Below are positions 8,109 to 16,470 of a stretch of DNA of 64,000 nt, piece after piece. The DNA lies in the NCBI GenBank assembly GCA_963717455.1, contig OY970336.1:1116001-1180000 (forward strand), in the 5' to 3' direction. The notes beneath the pieces are model-generated. The model was not told where the DNA came from. It searched no databases and was given only the letters and a program-made list of their open reading frames with translations. Made by a program: the position numbers and the translations under genes. Origin of the DNA: Bog-473 sp963717455 (GTDB lineage Bacteria; Actinomycetota; Acidimicrobiia; Acidimicrobiales; RAAP-2). Numbering within the stretch: position 1 is the first letter of the stretch; each line of letters opens with the position of its first letter.

Positions 8109-9614
8109 ATGACCGTCCCGACCTCCCCGCCCCGGGCCCGGTTCGCCCCCTCACCGACCGGGTACTTCCACGTGGGCAGCGCGCGGGCCGCGCTGTTCAA
8201 CTGGCTGTTCGTCCGTCAGCAGGGGGGTACCTTCATCCTCCGGATCGAGGACACCGACGAGGCGCGCAACCGGCCCGAGTGGACCGACGGGATCATCGCC
8301 GCGCTCGACTGGCTCGGGATGGCGCCCGACGAGGGCCCGTACTTCCAGTCGCAGCACGAGGAGGCGCACGCGGACGCCATCGAGGCGCTGTGGAGCAGCG
8401 GTGCCCTCTACGCCTGCGGGTGCACGCGGGAAGAGATCGACGAGCGCACGAGGCGCCGCGCCGCCGCGGGTGACCCGACGCCGGGCTACGACGGGCACTG
8501 CCGCGACCTCGGGCTGCCGCGCGGGGAGGGCCGTGCCCTGCGCTTCCGGACGCCCGACGAGGGCGTCGTGCGGGTGGTCGACCTCGTGCGCGGCGAGGTG
8601 GAGTTCCCGCAGCGGGCGCTCGAGGACTTCATCGTCGTCAAGGGCAACGGCAAGCCGCTCTTCGTCCTGGCCAACGCGGTGGACGACCGGAGCATGGCGA
8701 TCACGCACGTGATCCGGGGGGAGGACCAGCTGCCGACCACCCCGCGGCAGATCATGCTGTGGGACGCGCTCAATGCCGCCGAGGGGCGCGACCTGCCGCT
8801 GCCCGCCTATGCCCACCTGCCGCTGCTGGTCAACGAGCGGGGGAAGAAGCTCTCGAAGCGGCGGGACCCGGTGGCGGTGGAGATGTACCGCGAGCAGGGC
8901 TATCTGCCCGTGGCCTTCCGCAACTACCTCGCCTTGCTCGGCTGGAGCCCGGGCGACGAGGAGATCGTGCCCGTCGAGACGCTCATCGAACGCTTCGCGC
9001 TCGAGGACGTGCAGCGCTCGCCGGCCTTCTTCGACGTCAAGAAGCTGGCGCACATCGACGGCGTGTACATCCGTGCGCTCCCGGTGGACGAGTTCATCGC
9101 GTCCGCTCGCCCCTGGGTCGACCCGGTGCCGGGCGAGTGGGCACCGGGGGGCTGGCGCGACCCCGACACGGGTGCGCCGGCCACCGAGCCGCCGCCGTGG
9201 GCGCCCGAGCGCTTCGACGCCGGGAAGTTCGCCCAGCTCGCCGCGGTGACCCAGGAGCGGGTGGCGGTGCTAGGCGAGGTGCCCGAGCTGGTCGACTTCC
9301 TCTTCCTGGAGGATCCCCCCGAGGACGAGGACGCCTGGCAGAAGGCGATCGCCGGCGACGAGCTGGCGCCCCGGATCCTGGCCGACGCCCTGGCGGCCTA
9401 TGAGGCGTGCCCGTGGGACACGGACTCGCTGCACGAGGCGACGCTCGCCGTCGCGGAGTCGGTGGGGCGCAAGCTCGGGAAGGCCCAGGCGCCGATCCGG
9501 GTGGCCACCATGGGGAGGACGCGCGGGTTGCCGCTGTTCGACTCGCTGGCGGTGCTGGGCCGGGAGGAGACGCGCCGCAGGTTGGCGGCCGCGCTCTCCC
9601 GCCTGGCCGGCTGA
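8109..9614 (+). CDS. gltX: Glutamyl-tRNA synthetase
   Basis: A 501-residue class I synthetase that charges tRNA-Glu (and, in organisms without GlnRS, tRNA-Gln). The HIGH-equivalent is HVGS in FAPSPTGYFHVGSARAA, and the KMSKS-equivalent is KKLSKRRD. The insertion YACGCTREEIDERTRRRAA is typical of bacterial GluRS. Full length compared with the family. The stop overlaps the ATG of the following gene. tRNA-Gln and tRNA-Glu genes lie 1.3 kb downstream. Confidence 0.97.
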   Translation: MTVPTSPPRARFAPSPTGYFHVGSARAALFNWLFVRQQGGTFILRIEDTDEARNRPEWTDGIIAALDWLGMAPDEGPYFQSQHEEAHADAIEALWSSGALYACGCTREEIDERTRRRAAAGDPTPGYDGHCRDLGLPRGEGRALRFRTPDEGVVRVVDLVRGEVEFPQRALEDFIVVKGNGKPLFVLANAVDDRSMAITHVIRGEDQLPTTPRQIMLWDALNAAEGRDLPLPAYAHLPLLVNERGKKLSKRRDPVAVEMYREQGYLPVAFRNYLALLGWSPGDEEIVPVETLIERFALEDVQRSPAFFDVKKLAHIDGVYIRALPVDEFIASARPWVDPVPGEWAPGGWRDPDTGAPATEPPPWAPERFDAGKFAQLAAVTQERVAVLGEVPELVDFLFLEDPPEDEDAWQKAIAGDELAPRILADALAAYEACPWDTDSLHEATLAVAESVGRKLGKAQAPIRVATMGRTRGLPLFDSLAVLGREETRRRLAAALSRLAG

Positions 9615-10237
9615 TGCTGCTTGCGCCGCTCCGCTGGGCACTGCGCATCGCCGCCCTCTTCTTCGCCGTGATCGTCCTGTACTTCGCCGTCACCCTGGTG
9701 CAGGTGTGGCTGACGTCCCGCCAGTACGACCCGCACCCGGCCGCCGCCATCCTCGTGATGGGGGCGGCCCAGTACGACTGCGTGCCGTCCCCGGACCTCC
9801 GGGCGCGGCTCGACCAGGCGGCGACGCTCTACCACCAGGGCTACGCCCACCTGATCGTCGTGACCGGGAACAAGCAGCCGAGGGACAAGTGCACCGAGGC
9901 CCAGTCGGGTGCGATGTACCTCGAGTCCGAGAAGAACGTGCCGAAGTCGGCCATCCTCGAAGCCGGCGGCGACAACACCTACGAGAACATCGCCGACGCG
10001 CAGCGGCAGCTGGCGGCACGCGACGCCCGGGTCGTCCTCGTCACGACCGACCCCTTTCACGAGGACCGCTCCATGGCCATCGCGTCGGAGCTCTCGCTGG
10101 TACCGTCGCCGACGCCGACCCAGAGCTCGCCCATCACGGGCTGGTCGACGGTGCCCTACTTCTTGAAGGAGACGGTGGGCGTAGGTCTCGGACGCATCAT
10201 CGGGTACAACCACCTGGAGTGGCTGCACGACGCCTGA
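9614..10237 (+). CDS. YdcF/DUF218-like membrane-anchored protein
   Basis: A 207-residue protein with one N-terminal membrane helix (residues about 9-31) and a DUF218/YdcF domain outside it. The domain opening AAAILVMGAAQYDC, the YAHLIVVTG strand, the ENIADAQ segment and VVLVTTDPFHEDR correspond to the family; the domain is thought to bind nucleotide-like ligands, and some members (SanA, ElyC) affect envelope integrity. Its ATG at 9614 overlaps the gltX stop, so it is probably co-transcribed. Confidence 0.85.
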   Translation: MLLAPLRWALRIAALFFAVIVLYFAVTLVQVWLTSRQYDPHPAAAILVMGAAQYDCVPSPDLRARLDQAATLYHQGYAHLIVVTGNKQPRDKCTEAQSGAMYLESEKNVPKSAILEAGGDNTYENIADAQRQLAARDARVVLVTTDPFHEDRSMAIASELSLVPSPTPTQSSPITGWSTVPYFLKETVGVGLGRIIGYNHLEWLHDA

Positions 10238-10249
10238 GCGCGCCGCCGG

Positions 10250-10729
10250 TCAGCTGGTCGTCGTTGTGGCCGGCACGACGGGTGCCGGCACCTTGAAGGT
10301 GATGCGCACGACGGTGCCCTGACCCTGGACGTTGCCCACGCCGATGACGCAGGTGGCGTGACCCGGCGTCCCGCAGTAGCCGTCGCCGACGATGCCGGTC
10401 ATGACCCGGAAACGGGCGGTGAACGTCCCGTTGCGGGCCACCCGCAGCGCCTGGGCGGCGGTGATGTCGCAGTGGGGTGTGTCGGTCGATGGGTTGAGCC
10501 GGCCCATGACGGCGGCGGTGCACTCGACGGCGAACCAGGTCAGGGGCTTCCCGTCTGCGGTGCGGGCCAGGCCGCGGCCCGAGATGGTGACGGACCGGCC
10601 GTTGACGAGGCCCCGATTGGGGGTGACCTTGACGGAGACGCCCGACGCGCCGGCCGGAAGAGGGACGGCCAGGACGGCGGCAGCGACGAGGCAGCCCAGG
10701 GTGGCTGCCGCTGCCGACCTCAGGTGCAT
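10250..10729 (-). CDS. Secreted neocarzinostatin-like protein
   Basis: A 159-residue exported protein. The first 28 residues form a Sec signal peptide (hydrophobic stretch ending PAGASG). The mature part resembles the neocarzinostatin/macromomycin beta-sandwich family: VTPNRGLVNGRSVTISGRGL, then a cysteine in FAVECTAAV, a second near PHCDI, GTFTARFRV, and a last pair CGTPGHATC with VGV following. Family members include enediyne apoproteins and many actinobacterial secreted proteins with no chromophore. No enediyne genes are near, so a chromophore role is not suggested. The tail is threonine-rich. ATG at 10729. Confidence 0.72.
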   Translation of the reverse strand: MHLRSAAAATLGCLVAAAVLAVPLPAGASGVSVKVTPNRGLVNGRSVTISGRGLARTADGKPLTWFAVECTAAVMGRLNPSTDTPHCDITAAQALRVARNGTFTARFRVMTGIVGDGYCGTPGHATCVIGVGNVQGQGTVVRITFKVPAPVVPATTTTS

Positions 10730-10884
10730 GCCCCTGCATCCTCCGAACACCGGTTGTCCTGTCGTCCGGGTGGCCCCGGACGCAGCATCATTCCACCGCC
10801 GGGAGTGCGAAACAACGCGCCCCTCCCTGGTCAAGGGGGCAAACTGGTCCCGGGGGCTGTCGGCTAATCTGAACGTCCACCCAT

Positions 10885-10956
10885 TCGGGGGTGGTGTAAT
10901 CGGCAACACGACTGGTTCTGGTCCAGTTATTGAGGGTTCGAGTCCTTCCCCCCGAG
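10885..10956 (+). tRNA. tRNA-Gln (anticodon CUG)
   Basis: The sequence folds as a full cloverleaf: acceptor TCGGGGG/CCCCCGA, D stem GTGT/ACAC, anticodon stem ACTGG/CCAGT around the loop TTCTGGT, and T stem GAGGG/CCTTC around TTCGAGT. The anticodon at 10918-10920 is CTG. CCA is not encoded. Confidence 0.95.
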
Positions 10957-10994
10957 CACCGGCGGATCCATCCGTGTGATGGAATCCTCCGCTC

Positions 10995-11067
10995 GGCCCC
11001 ATCGTCTAGAGGCCTAGGACACCACCCTCTCAAGGTGGCGACACGGGTTCGAATCCCGTTGGGGCTG
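10995..11067 (+). tRNA. tRNA-Glu (anticodon CUC), integration target
   Basis: Cloverleaf with acceptor GGCCCCA/TGGGGCT (first pair G-U), anticodon stem CCACC/GGTGG around CTCTCAA, and T arm ACGGG/CCCGT around TTCGAAT. The anticodon at 11029-11031 is CTC. Its 3' half from the anticodon loop onward is repeated at 24734 and 29142, so this gene is the attachment site of the downstream elements and has been restored by element-borne sequence. Confidence 0.95.
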
Positions 11068-11068
11068 C
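11025..11068 (+). repeat. Attachment repeat copy A (att, left end, inside tRNA-Glu)
   Basis: The 44 bases 11025-11068 recur exactly at 24734-24777. The 45 bases 11027-11071 recur exactly at 29142-29186. The shared core of all three copies is 11027-11068, running from the anticodon loop to the acceptor end. This is where tyrosine integrases usually recombine in tRNA genes, and an integrase gene begins 110 bases later. Confidence 0.93.
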
Positions 11069-11138
11069 AAATATAGTACCAGGTCAGCGGTAGCATTGGC
11101 CGCAGGTCCTGGCCATTGGTAATCTCCCCAGTTGGAAA

Positions 11139-11158
11139 ACCCAACAGGAAACCCAACA
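11139..11158 (+). repeat. Arm-type repeat doublet, left end of element 1
   Basis: ACCCAACA occurs at 11139-11146 and 11151-11158, with a 12-base period. The same doublet in the same orientation and period occurs near the other end of element 1 (24590). Short direct repeats flanking the core are the usual arm-binding sites of lambda-type integrases; this role is inferred. Confidence 0.65.
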
Positions 11159-11180
11159 TTGGCTTGGACGGGGGGTTCGG

Positions 11181-12380
11181 ATGGCAGGAAGTCTTCGATT
11201 GGTGAGCGACCCAGACACGTGGGAGCTCCGCGTGTACCTGGGCCGAGACAGCGAGAACCGGGTCCGACATCTCCACCGGCGATTCCGCGGGTCGAAGCGG
11301 GCCGCCGAGCGAGCCCTGGCCCGGCTCGTCGCCGAGCAGGACGCTGAACCCGCCCCGATTCCCGAGGCTTCCCCGCTGTGGGGGCCGACGACGACGATCA
11401 ATGACGCAATCGGCGCGTGGCGGGACAACGGATGGGCCGACCTCTCTCCGAGTACGGCCTACGACTATCAGTCGGTCTGGGCCTCGCACATCAAAGAATC
11501 GATCGGACGTCGCCGGATCGCATCGCTCAACTCCTTCGATGTCGAGCGCTGCTTTCGAGACCTCAAGGAGTCCGGTCTCTCCCAGGAGCGTGTCCGTCGC
11601 ATCCGGGCGATCTTGCATCGAGCGTGCCGGCTGGCCCGCAAGTGGAGCGGCAACACCCTGCCCAACCCCATCACGGACACCGAGTTGCCCACGTGGAGCG
11701 TGGCCGAAGGCAGCGACGAGGTTCGTTCGCCCTCCGTGTCCGAGGTGCAGGACGTTTTGGAGACTGCACGGCGGCTCGACGAGCGTCTCGCCGCCTTCCT
11801 GCGGCTCGTGACCACGACCGGTGTTCGGAGGGGTGAGGCCTGTGCGCTCCGTTGGTCGGACGTGGACGCGGCACATCGGAGGATCCGGATCGACGAGGCC
11901 GTCGTCATCGGTCGAGATGGGGTCCACGTCAAGGGCCCCAAGACCCGGGCGAGTCTGCGGACGATCGAGGTCGACGACGGCACCCTTCGCGTTCTTGCGA
12001 GTCTTCGTGACCGTCAAGAGCACATCGCCGCAGAATGCGGGGTGAGCCTTGGCTCCGACGCGTTCGTGTTCTCGCTCGAACCCGACGGTACGCAGGCCCC
12101 GCGACCGGACTCGCTCAGCCGTGCCTTCGCCCGGGTGCGCCGGGAAGCGGGTGTTGCCACTGATATTCACCTCCACTCCCTCCGGCACTTCGCCGCGACC
12201 GAGCTCGACGCCGTGATCTCCGAGAGCCAGAAGCAATCTCGCCTCGGCTGGTCCACGGTCCAGATGGCGAGGCACTACACCGACGCAGTGCAGGCCGAAG
12301 ACCACCGGGCCGCTGAGCACATGGGTCAGCTCCTCGGAAGCGCCGGTGTCGAGGACGCCAGCTCCACGGCCGATCGGTAG
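11181..12380 (+). CDS. Tyrosine recombinase/integrase
   Basis: A 399-residue phage-type integrase expected to insert and excise element 1 at tRNA-Glu. An N-terminal arm-binding region (residues 1-60) and a SAM-like core-binding domain (about 70-165) precede the catalytic domain. Catalytic residues are visible: Arg in TTGVRRGEACALRW (about residue 216), Lys in VKGPKTRASLR, HxxR in HSLRH (about 331-335), Trp in RLGWSTVQMA in place of the second His, and Tyr at about residue 366 in RHYTDAV. ATG at 11181 follows a GGGGGG ribosome site. The gene is read away from the tRNA. Confidence 0.94.
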   Translation: MAGSLRLVSDPDTWELRVYLGRDSENRVRHLHRRFRGSKRAAERALARLVAEQDAEPAPIPEASPLWGPTTTINDAIGAWRDNGWADLSPSTAYDYQSVWASHIKESIGRRRIASLNSFDVERCFRDLKESGLSQERVRRIRAILHRACRLARKWSGNTLPNPITDTELPTWSVAEGSDEVRSPSVSEVQDVLETARRLDERLAAFLRLVTTTGVRRGEACALRWSDVDAAHRRIRIDEAVVIGRDGVHVKGPKTRASLRTIEVDDGTLRVLASLRDRQEHIAAECGVSLGSDAFVFSLEPDGTQAPRPDSLSRAFARVRREAGVATDIHLHSLRHFAATELDAVISESQKQSRLGWSTVQMARHYTDAVQAEDHRAAEHMGQLLGSAGVEDASSTADR

Positions 12381-12398
12381 GGGCTCGGTGACCCCCGG

Positions 12399-12605
12399 CT
12401 ACGGCTCGGGGACGATACCTGCGATGAGACGCTCGACCGCCTGGCGCGGGATTCGGATGCGGGACCCGATACGCAGCACGGGGAGCGGCAGGGTTCCGGC
12501 CTTCACCGCCCGGTAGAGGGTAGAGCGGGTTTCGCCGAGGAGGAAGGCTGTCTCTTCGACGCTGAGCAGTGGCTTCGGGGTTGAGCGTTTGGCTTGTGCG
12601 GGCAT
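12399..12605 (-). CDS. Excisionase-like helix-turn-helix protein
   Basis: A 68-residue MerR/HTH_17-type DNA-binding protein: LLSVEETAFLLGETRSTLYR is the helix-turn-helix and LRIGSRIRIPRQAVERLI the following wing. Such proteins beside integrases commonly act as excisionases or directionality factors. It is convergent with the integrase, 18 bases apart. Its promoter must lie in the repeat-bearing region just beyond 12605. Confidence 0.82.
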   Translation of the reverse strand: MPAQAKRSTPKPLLSVEETAFLLGETRSTLYRAVKAGTLPLPVLRIGSRIRIPRQAVERLIAGIVPEP

Positions 12606-13180
12606 GGAGCCTCCCTGGTTCGCGGAACGAGATGTTGCTTGCCCTTGCTCATTCTCCAGACGAGCGTCACCCTGACCGTCACCCTCAGCAAGACCAAGAC
12701 GAAGACGTCACCTACCAGGAGTCATGGTTCCGGAGGGTGACGTTGATACGCCTCCGCTCGAATGACGACGCCGTCGCCATCCTCTCGTCCGGCCGGCGAG
12801 CCGGGCGGACGCAGAGCGGCTTGCAGCAGTGTCTCTCTGGACGTCACCCTCCCAGGTAGAGAGCGTTTCTGCTGGAGAGTCGCCGCCGGTCACTTCCGCC
12901 GGGCACGTTTCGTTTCAGAGATACCGCAACCCGCACAGAGCCCACCCGTTCGAGCTCGGCCGTCGCCATTGCGTGATCACGATCCGGAACTGCGCAGCTG
13001 TTGCGCGGGCTTCGACGCGTCAACCTCTGTCCGCAGTGCATTCCGCGTTCATACGCATCGACGCATCGCTGCCGCGCCGTCATCGCTGCAATCGGCGCGG
13101 CGTCCCCTCGAGCGCGTCACACCCACCGAATACTTTGAACACGATTGCAAGGGTGTCCCTTGCCGGGGAGGAGCGCCGCG
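12606..13180. repeat. Non-coding region with CGTCACCCT repeats; possible oriT or regulator sites
   Basis: No convincing gene lies in these 575 bases. The nonamer CGTCACCCT occurs at 12665, 12677 and 12842, and inverted at 12734-12742; a near copy is at 12706. The first two copies are 12 bases apart. A 12-base perfect inverted repeat (12732-12743 and 12841-12852, GGAGGGTGACGT) is separated by 97 bases. The position, ahead of both the divergent excisionase and relaxase genes, suits binding sites for a regulator, Xis, or the relaxase origin of transfer. Which of these is right cannot be decided from sequence. Confidence 0.6.
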
Positions 13181-16100
13181 ATGGCGTGGATGCGCATGAT
13201 GGGAGCGGAATCGGTCGCCTATCACCGCGAAACCATCATCGCGCGAGGCGACGACTTCCCCGGTGCTGCTCTCGAGTACTACGCCTCTCGGGGCGAGACA
13301 CCGCTCACCTGGGGTGGAAGTGGTGCCGCATCGCTCGGTCTGTCAGGCCCGGTCGACAATCGCTCCTACGACGCAATCTACGGACCCGGTGGGGCGAGGG
13401 ACCCACGGAGCGGCGAGCGGTTGGTGGCGGCCAAGCGACCGGGCATGGAGCTCGTCATCGCTGCGCACAAGTCGGTGGCCGAGCTGGGTGTGCTGGGCCG
13501 GGCCGAGGACATGCACGCCATCATGGACGCCGAGCGCGACGCCACTTTGGGCTATCTCGACGCCCGCACCATCGAACGTGGCGGGCGCCGGGGTGTGGCC
13601 GCCGTGCCCACCGAGACTTCCGGCCTGGTCTATGCCCACACCCGCCATGCCACCACCCGGGCCGGTGACCCTGGCCCGCACGACCATGTACTTCTGGCCA
13701 ACGTGATCGAGATGCACGACGCCAAGGGCGGCACCAAGGCACCCGACACCACCTTGTGGCGGGAGCATCTCCACGCGGCGACGGTGGTCGGACGCCTCGC
13801 TTCGGCCAAGGTGGCCACCGACCTGGGCTACGGGATCGAGGCCGATCCGGGTCCCTCGGGCCGGCTCGGGCACTGGAAGATCGCCGGCATCCCCGACGCC
13901 GCGCTGGCCGTGTACTCCAAGCGTTCGGCCGACATCACCGCTGCCGTCTCCGAACGGGGCTTCTTCAGTTACCAGGCCCGGGCGGTGGCCGCCCGCGACA
14001 CCAGGAGCCACAAGCGCCACGACGACGTCGGGGCCCTGGTGCCGATGTGGCGGGCCGAGCTCGAGGCGGCCGGCTTCCCACCCGACCAGCTGTCCGCGGA
14101 CGTCGAGAGGGCAGGCCGTGACTACCACCAGAACCATTCGCTGCGTCCGACGCTCACCAACCAGCAGCTCTCCGCACTGGCCAAAGACGTGCTCGGTCAC
14201 CACGGGGCGCTGTCCTCGCGCAAGGTGTTCTCACGGCGCGACGTGATCGTGGCCGTCGGCCCCGCCCTCTATGGCCGCGATCCCGCCGAGCTGGCCAAGG
14301 TGGCCGACCGGGTCCTGCGTGACCCCGATGCTGTTGCGCTCATCGGCGTGCCCCGGGCTTCGGAGCGGGCCTATGCCACCGCCTCGGTGCTGGCCGCCGA
14401 GACCGCCATCGCCGAGGCGGTGGCCCGGGGGGTCGAGCGGACCGATGTGGCCGTGATGGACCCTGACCTTACGGAGGCGGCCATGGAGCACACCACACGT
14501 TCCCTCGGAGCCCCGTTGACCGAGGGACAGATCGACACGGTGCGCTCCATCGCCTCTTCGGGGCGAGGGGTCGAGCTGGTGCAGGGCGTGGCCGGGTCGG
14601 GGAAGACCACCGTCATGGCCGTGGTGCGCCAGGCCTTCGAGTCCGGCGGGTTCACCGTGCTCGGCACCTCGACATCGGGCCAGGCGGCGCGCACCTTGGC
14701 CCGCGAGGCCGGGCTCGGCGAGTCAAGGACGATCGCCTCGTTTCGCTGGCGACTCGACGCCGGGCGCCTGGCGCTGACCGATCGTCACGTCCTTGTGCTC
14801 GACGAGGCCGGGATGGCGAGCGATCGCGACGTGGCCTTCCTCTTGGACCGGGCCCGCCTGGCCGGGACCAAGGTCGTGATGGTGGGAGATGACCGCCAAC
14901 TCGGCGCCATCGGACCGGGCGGTGCCCTCGGGGCATTGGTCGAGCGCCACGGCGGGGCGCTCCACACGCTGCATCAGAACGTCCGCCAGCTCGATGAGCG
15001 CGAGCGCAGGGCGCTCATCGAGCTTCGGGGTGGCGACGTCGGCAAAGCGGTGGAGTTCTACGTCTCCGCCGGGCGGGTGGTGGTGGACCCGTCTCGCACC
15101 GGCGCGCTGGCCCAGCTGACGCAGCGTTGGGCGCACGACGTGGCCTTGGGGAAGCACGCGGCCATGTTCGCCTGGCGCCGGGCCAACGTGGGCGAGCTCA
15201 ACCGCCTGGCCCGCGAGGTGATGGTCGCCCAGGGGCGGGTGATCGGCCCCGAGCTGCGCGCCACCGGCGGGTCCCGCTACGCGACCGGGGATCGGATCGT
15301 GACGCTGGCACCGGGGGCCCGGGGCGAGGTCGTCACCTCCGAGCGGGGCGTAGTGCTCTCCGTCGACCTCGAGCGCCAGCGACTGACCGCCCAGATGGAC
15401 GACGGTCGCAGACAGACCTTCGAACGCGCCGAGATCGCGTCCGAGCGCCTGGCCCACGGCTATGCCACCACGGTGCACCGCAGCCAGGGGGCCACTTGTG
15501 ACGTCGCCCACGTCTACGAGGACGGCGGCGGCCGTGAGCGGGCCTACGTGGCCATGAGCCGGGCCAAGGAGGAGACCCACCTGTATCAGGCGGCCGACGA
15601 CATGGCCCAGGCCAGAGACGACCTCGAGCGCAGTTGGGGACAAGAGCAGCGCTGGCACTGGGCCATCGACACCGGCACCCCCGACGTGTCCCAGCGCGAA
15701 GAACCCCCGTCGGTGCGGAGCGAGGCCCTCGTTACCGAGTACCAGGCCCTGGCCGCCGCGGTGCCCCCGGATGTGACCGCCGCGCTGCGCCACGCCATCT
15801 CCGAGCGCGACCACGCGGCCCGTCAGCTCGACGCGCTTCGGCGCGACCAGGGCTTCCGCTCGGGGGGCGAGCTGGGAAAGGCTGCCGGGGAGTTGGTCAT
15901 GGCTCGCCAGGACCTGTTCAGAAGCAAGGTCGACGCACAGAACAAGGACTACTCGAGGGCCATCCTGCGCGACGCCCGGCGCGCCATCGAGCGCGACACC
16001 TTGTCGGTCCAGAGCGCACAGGAGAAGGTCGCACAGCTGCTCGTCCCCGAGGAACGCCGGCTCACCGAGGTCCTCGACCGAGCCGAACACAAGGTCGGTG

Positions 16101-16348
16101 CGCTCTCCGAGAAGGACGCCGAACGTACCCGGTTCTTCGGAGAGAATCCCGAGGCGTCTCAGCGTCTTGGGGCCATCGGCCGCGAAGTGTCTGGCAGCGA
16201 ATGGGAGATGGACCGCGAGCGGCGGGACGTGGAACATGAGTTGAACCCGCAGCCCGAACGCACCTTTGACCACGAGCGCGAACACTCCCGGTCCCACGAC
16301 CATGACTACGATCGTGACATAGGGCGCGATTACGGCTTCGGGCTCTGA
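13181..16348 (+). CDS. MobF-family relaxase/helicase (TraI/TrwC-like)
   Basis: A 1055-residue conjugative relaxase that would nick one DNA strand at oriT and unwind it for transfer. The N-terminal TrwC domain shows YYASRGETPLTWGGSG (about residues 28-43) and a metal-binding histidine region HDH (about 167-169) in GPHDHVLLANV. The C-terminal RecD-like helicase has Walker A GVAGSGKT (about 469-476), Walker B VLDEAGMAS, MVGDDRQLGAIGPGG, and the late motifs TTVHRSQGATCD and AYVAMSRAKEETH. A charged coiled-coil tail ends in an Asp/His/Arg-rich stretch. ATG at 13181 has GGGGAGGAG eight bases upstream. No transfer-channel genes are adjacent. Confidence 0.94.
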   Translation: MAWMRMMGAESVAYHRETIIARGDDFPGAALEYYASRGETPLTWGGSGAASLGLSGPVDNRSYDAIYGPGGARDPRSGERLVAAKRPGMELVIAAHKSVAELGVLGRAEDMHAIMDAERDATLGYLDARTIERGGRRGVAAVPTETSGLVYAHTRHATTRAGDPGPHDHVLLANVIEMHDAKGGTKAPDTTLWREHLHAATVVGRLASAKVATDLGYGIEADPGPSGRLGHWKIAGIPDAALAVYSKRSADITAAVSERGFFSYQARAVAARDTRSHKRHDDVGALVPMWRAELEAAGFPPDQLSADVERAGRDYHQNHSLRPTLTNQQLSALAKDVLGHHGALSSRKVFSRRDVIVAVGPALYGRDPAELAKVADRVLRDPDAVALIGVPRASERAYATASVLAAETAIAEAVARGVERTDVAVMDPDLTEAAMEHTTRSLGAPLTEGQIDTVRSIASSGRGVELVQGVAGSGKTTVMAVVRQAFESGGFTVLGTSTSGQAARTLAREAGLGESRTIASFRWRLDAGRLALTDRHVLVLDEAGMASDRDVAFLLDRARLAGTKVVMVGDDRQLGAIGPGGALGALVERHGGALHTLHQNVRQLDERERRALIELRGGDVGKAVEFYVSAGRVVVDPSRTGALAQLTQRWAHDVALGKHAAMFAWRRANVGELNRLAREVMVAQGRVIGPELRATGGSRYATGDRIVTLAPGARGEVVTSERGVVLSVDLERQRLTAQMDDGRRQTFERAEIASERLAHGYATTVHRSQGATCDVAHVYEDGGGRERAYVAMSRAKEETHLYQAADDMAQARDDLERSWGQEQRWHWAIDTGTPDVSQREEPPSVRSEALVTEYQALAAAVPPDVTAALRHAISERDHAARQLDALRRDQGFRSGGELGKAAGELVMARQDLFRSKVDAQNKDYSRAILRDARRAIERDTLSVQSAQEKVAQLLVPEERRLTEVLDRAEHKVGALSEKDAERTRFFGENPEASQRLGAIGREVSGSEWEMDRERRDVEHELNPQPERTFDHEREHSRSHDHDYDRDIGRDYGFGL

Positions 16349-16470
16349 CTGCCCGCCGGAGTGATACGGGAGGCCCGTCCGGGTTCTGCGGAGCCGTTCT
16401 GAGTCAACAAGATAATTCTGCCAGCGGTTGTCGAGCGTGGTGCGAGGACTCGAACTTGACAGTCCGCGTG

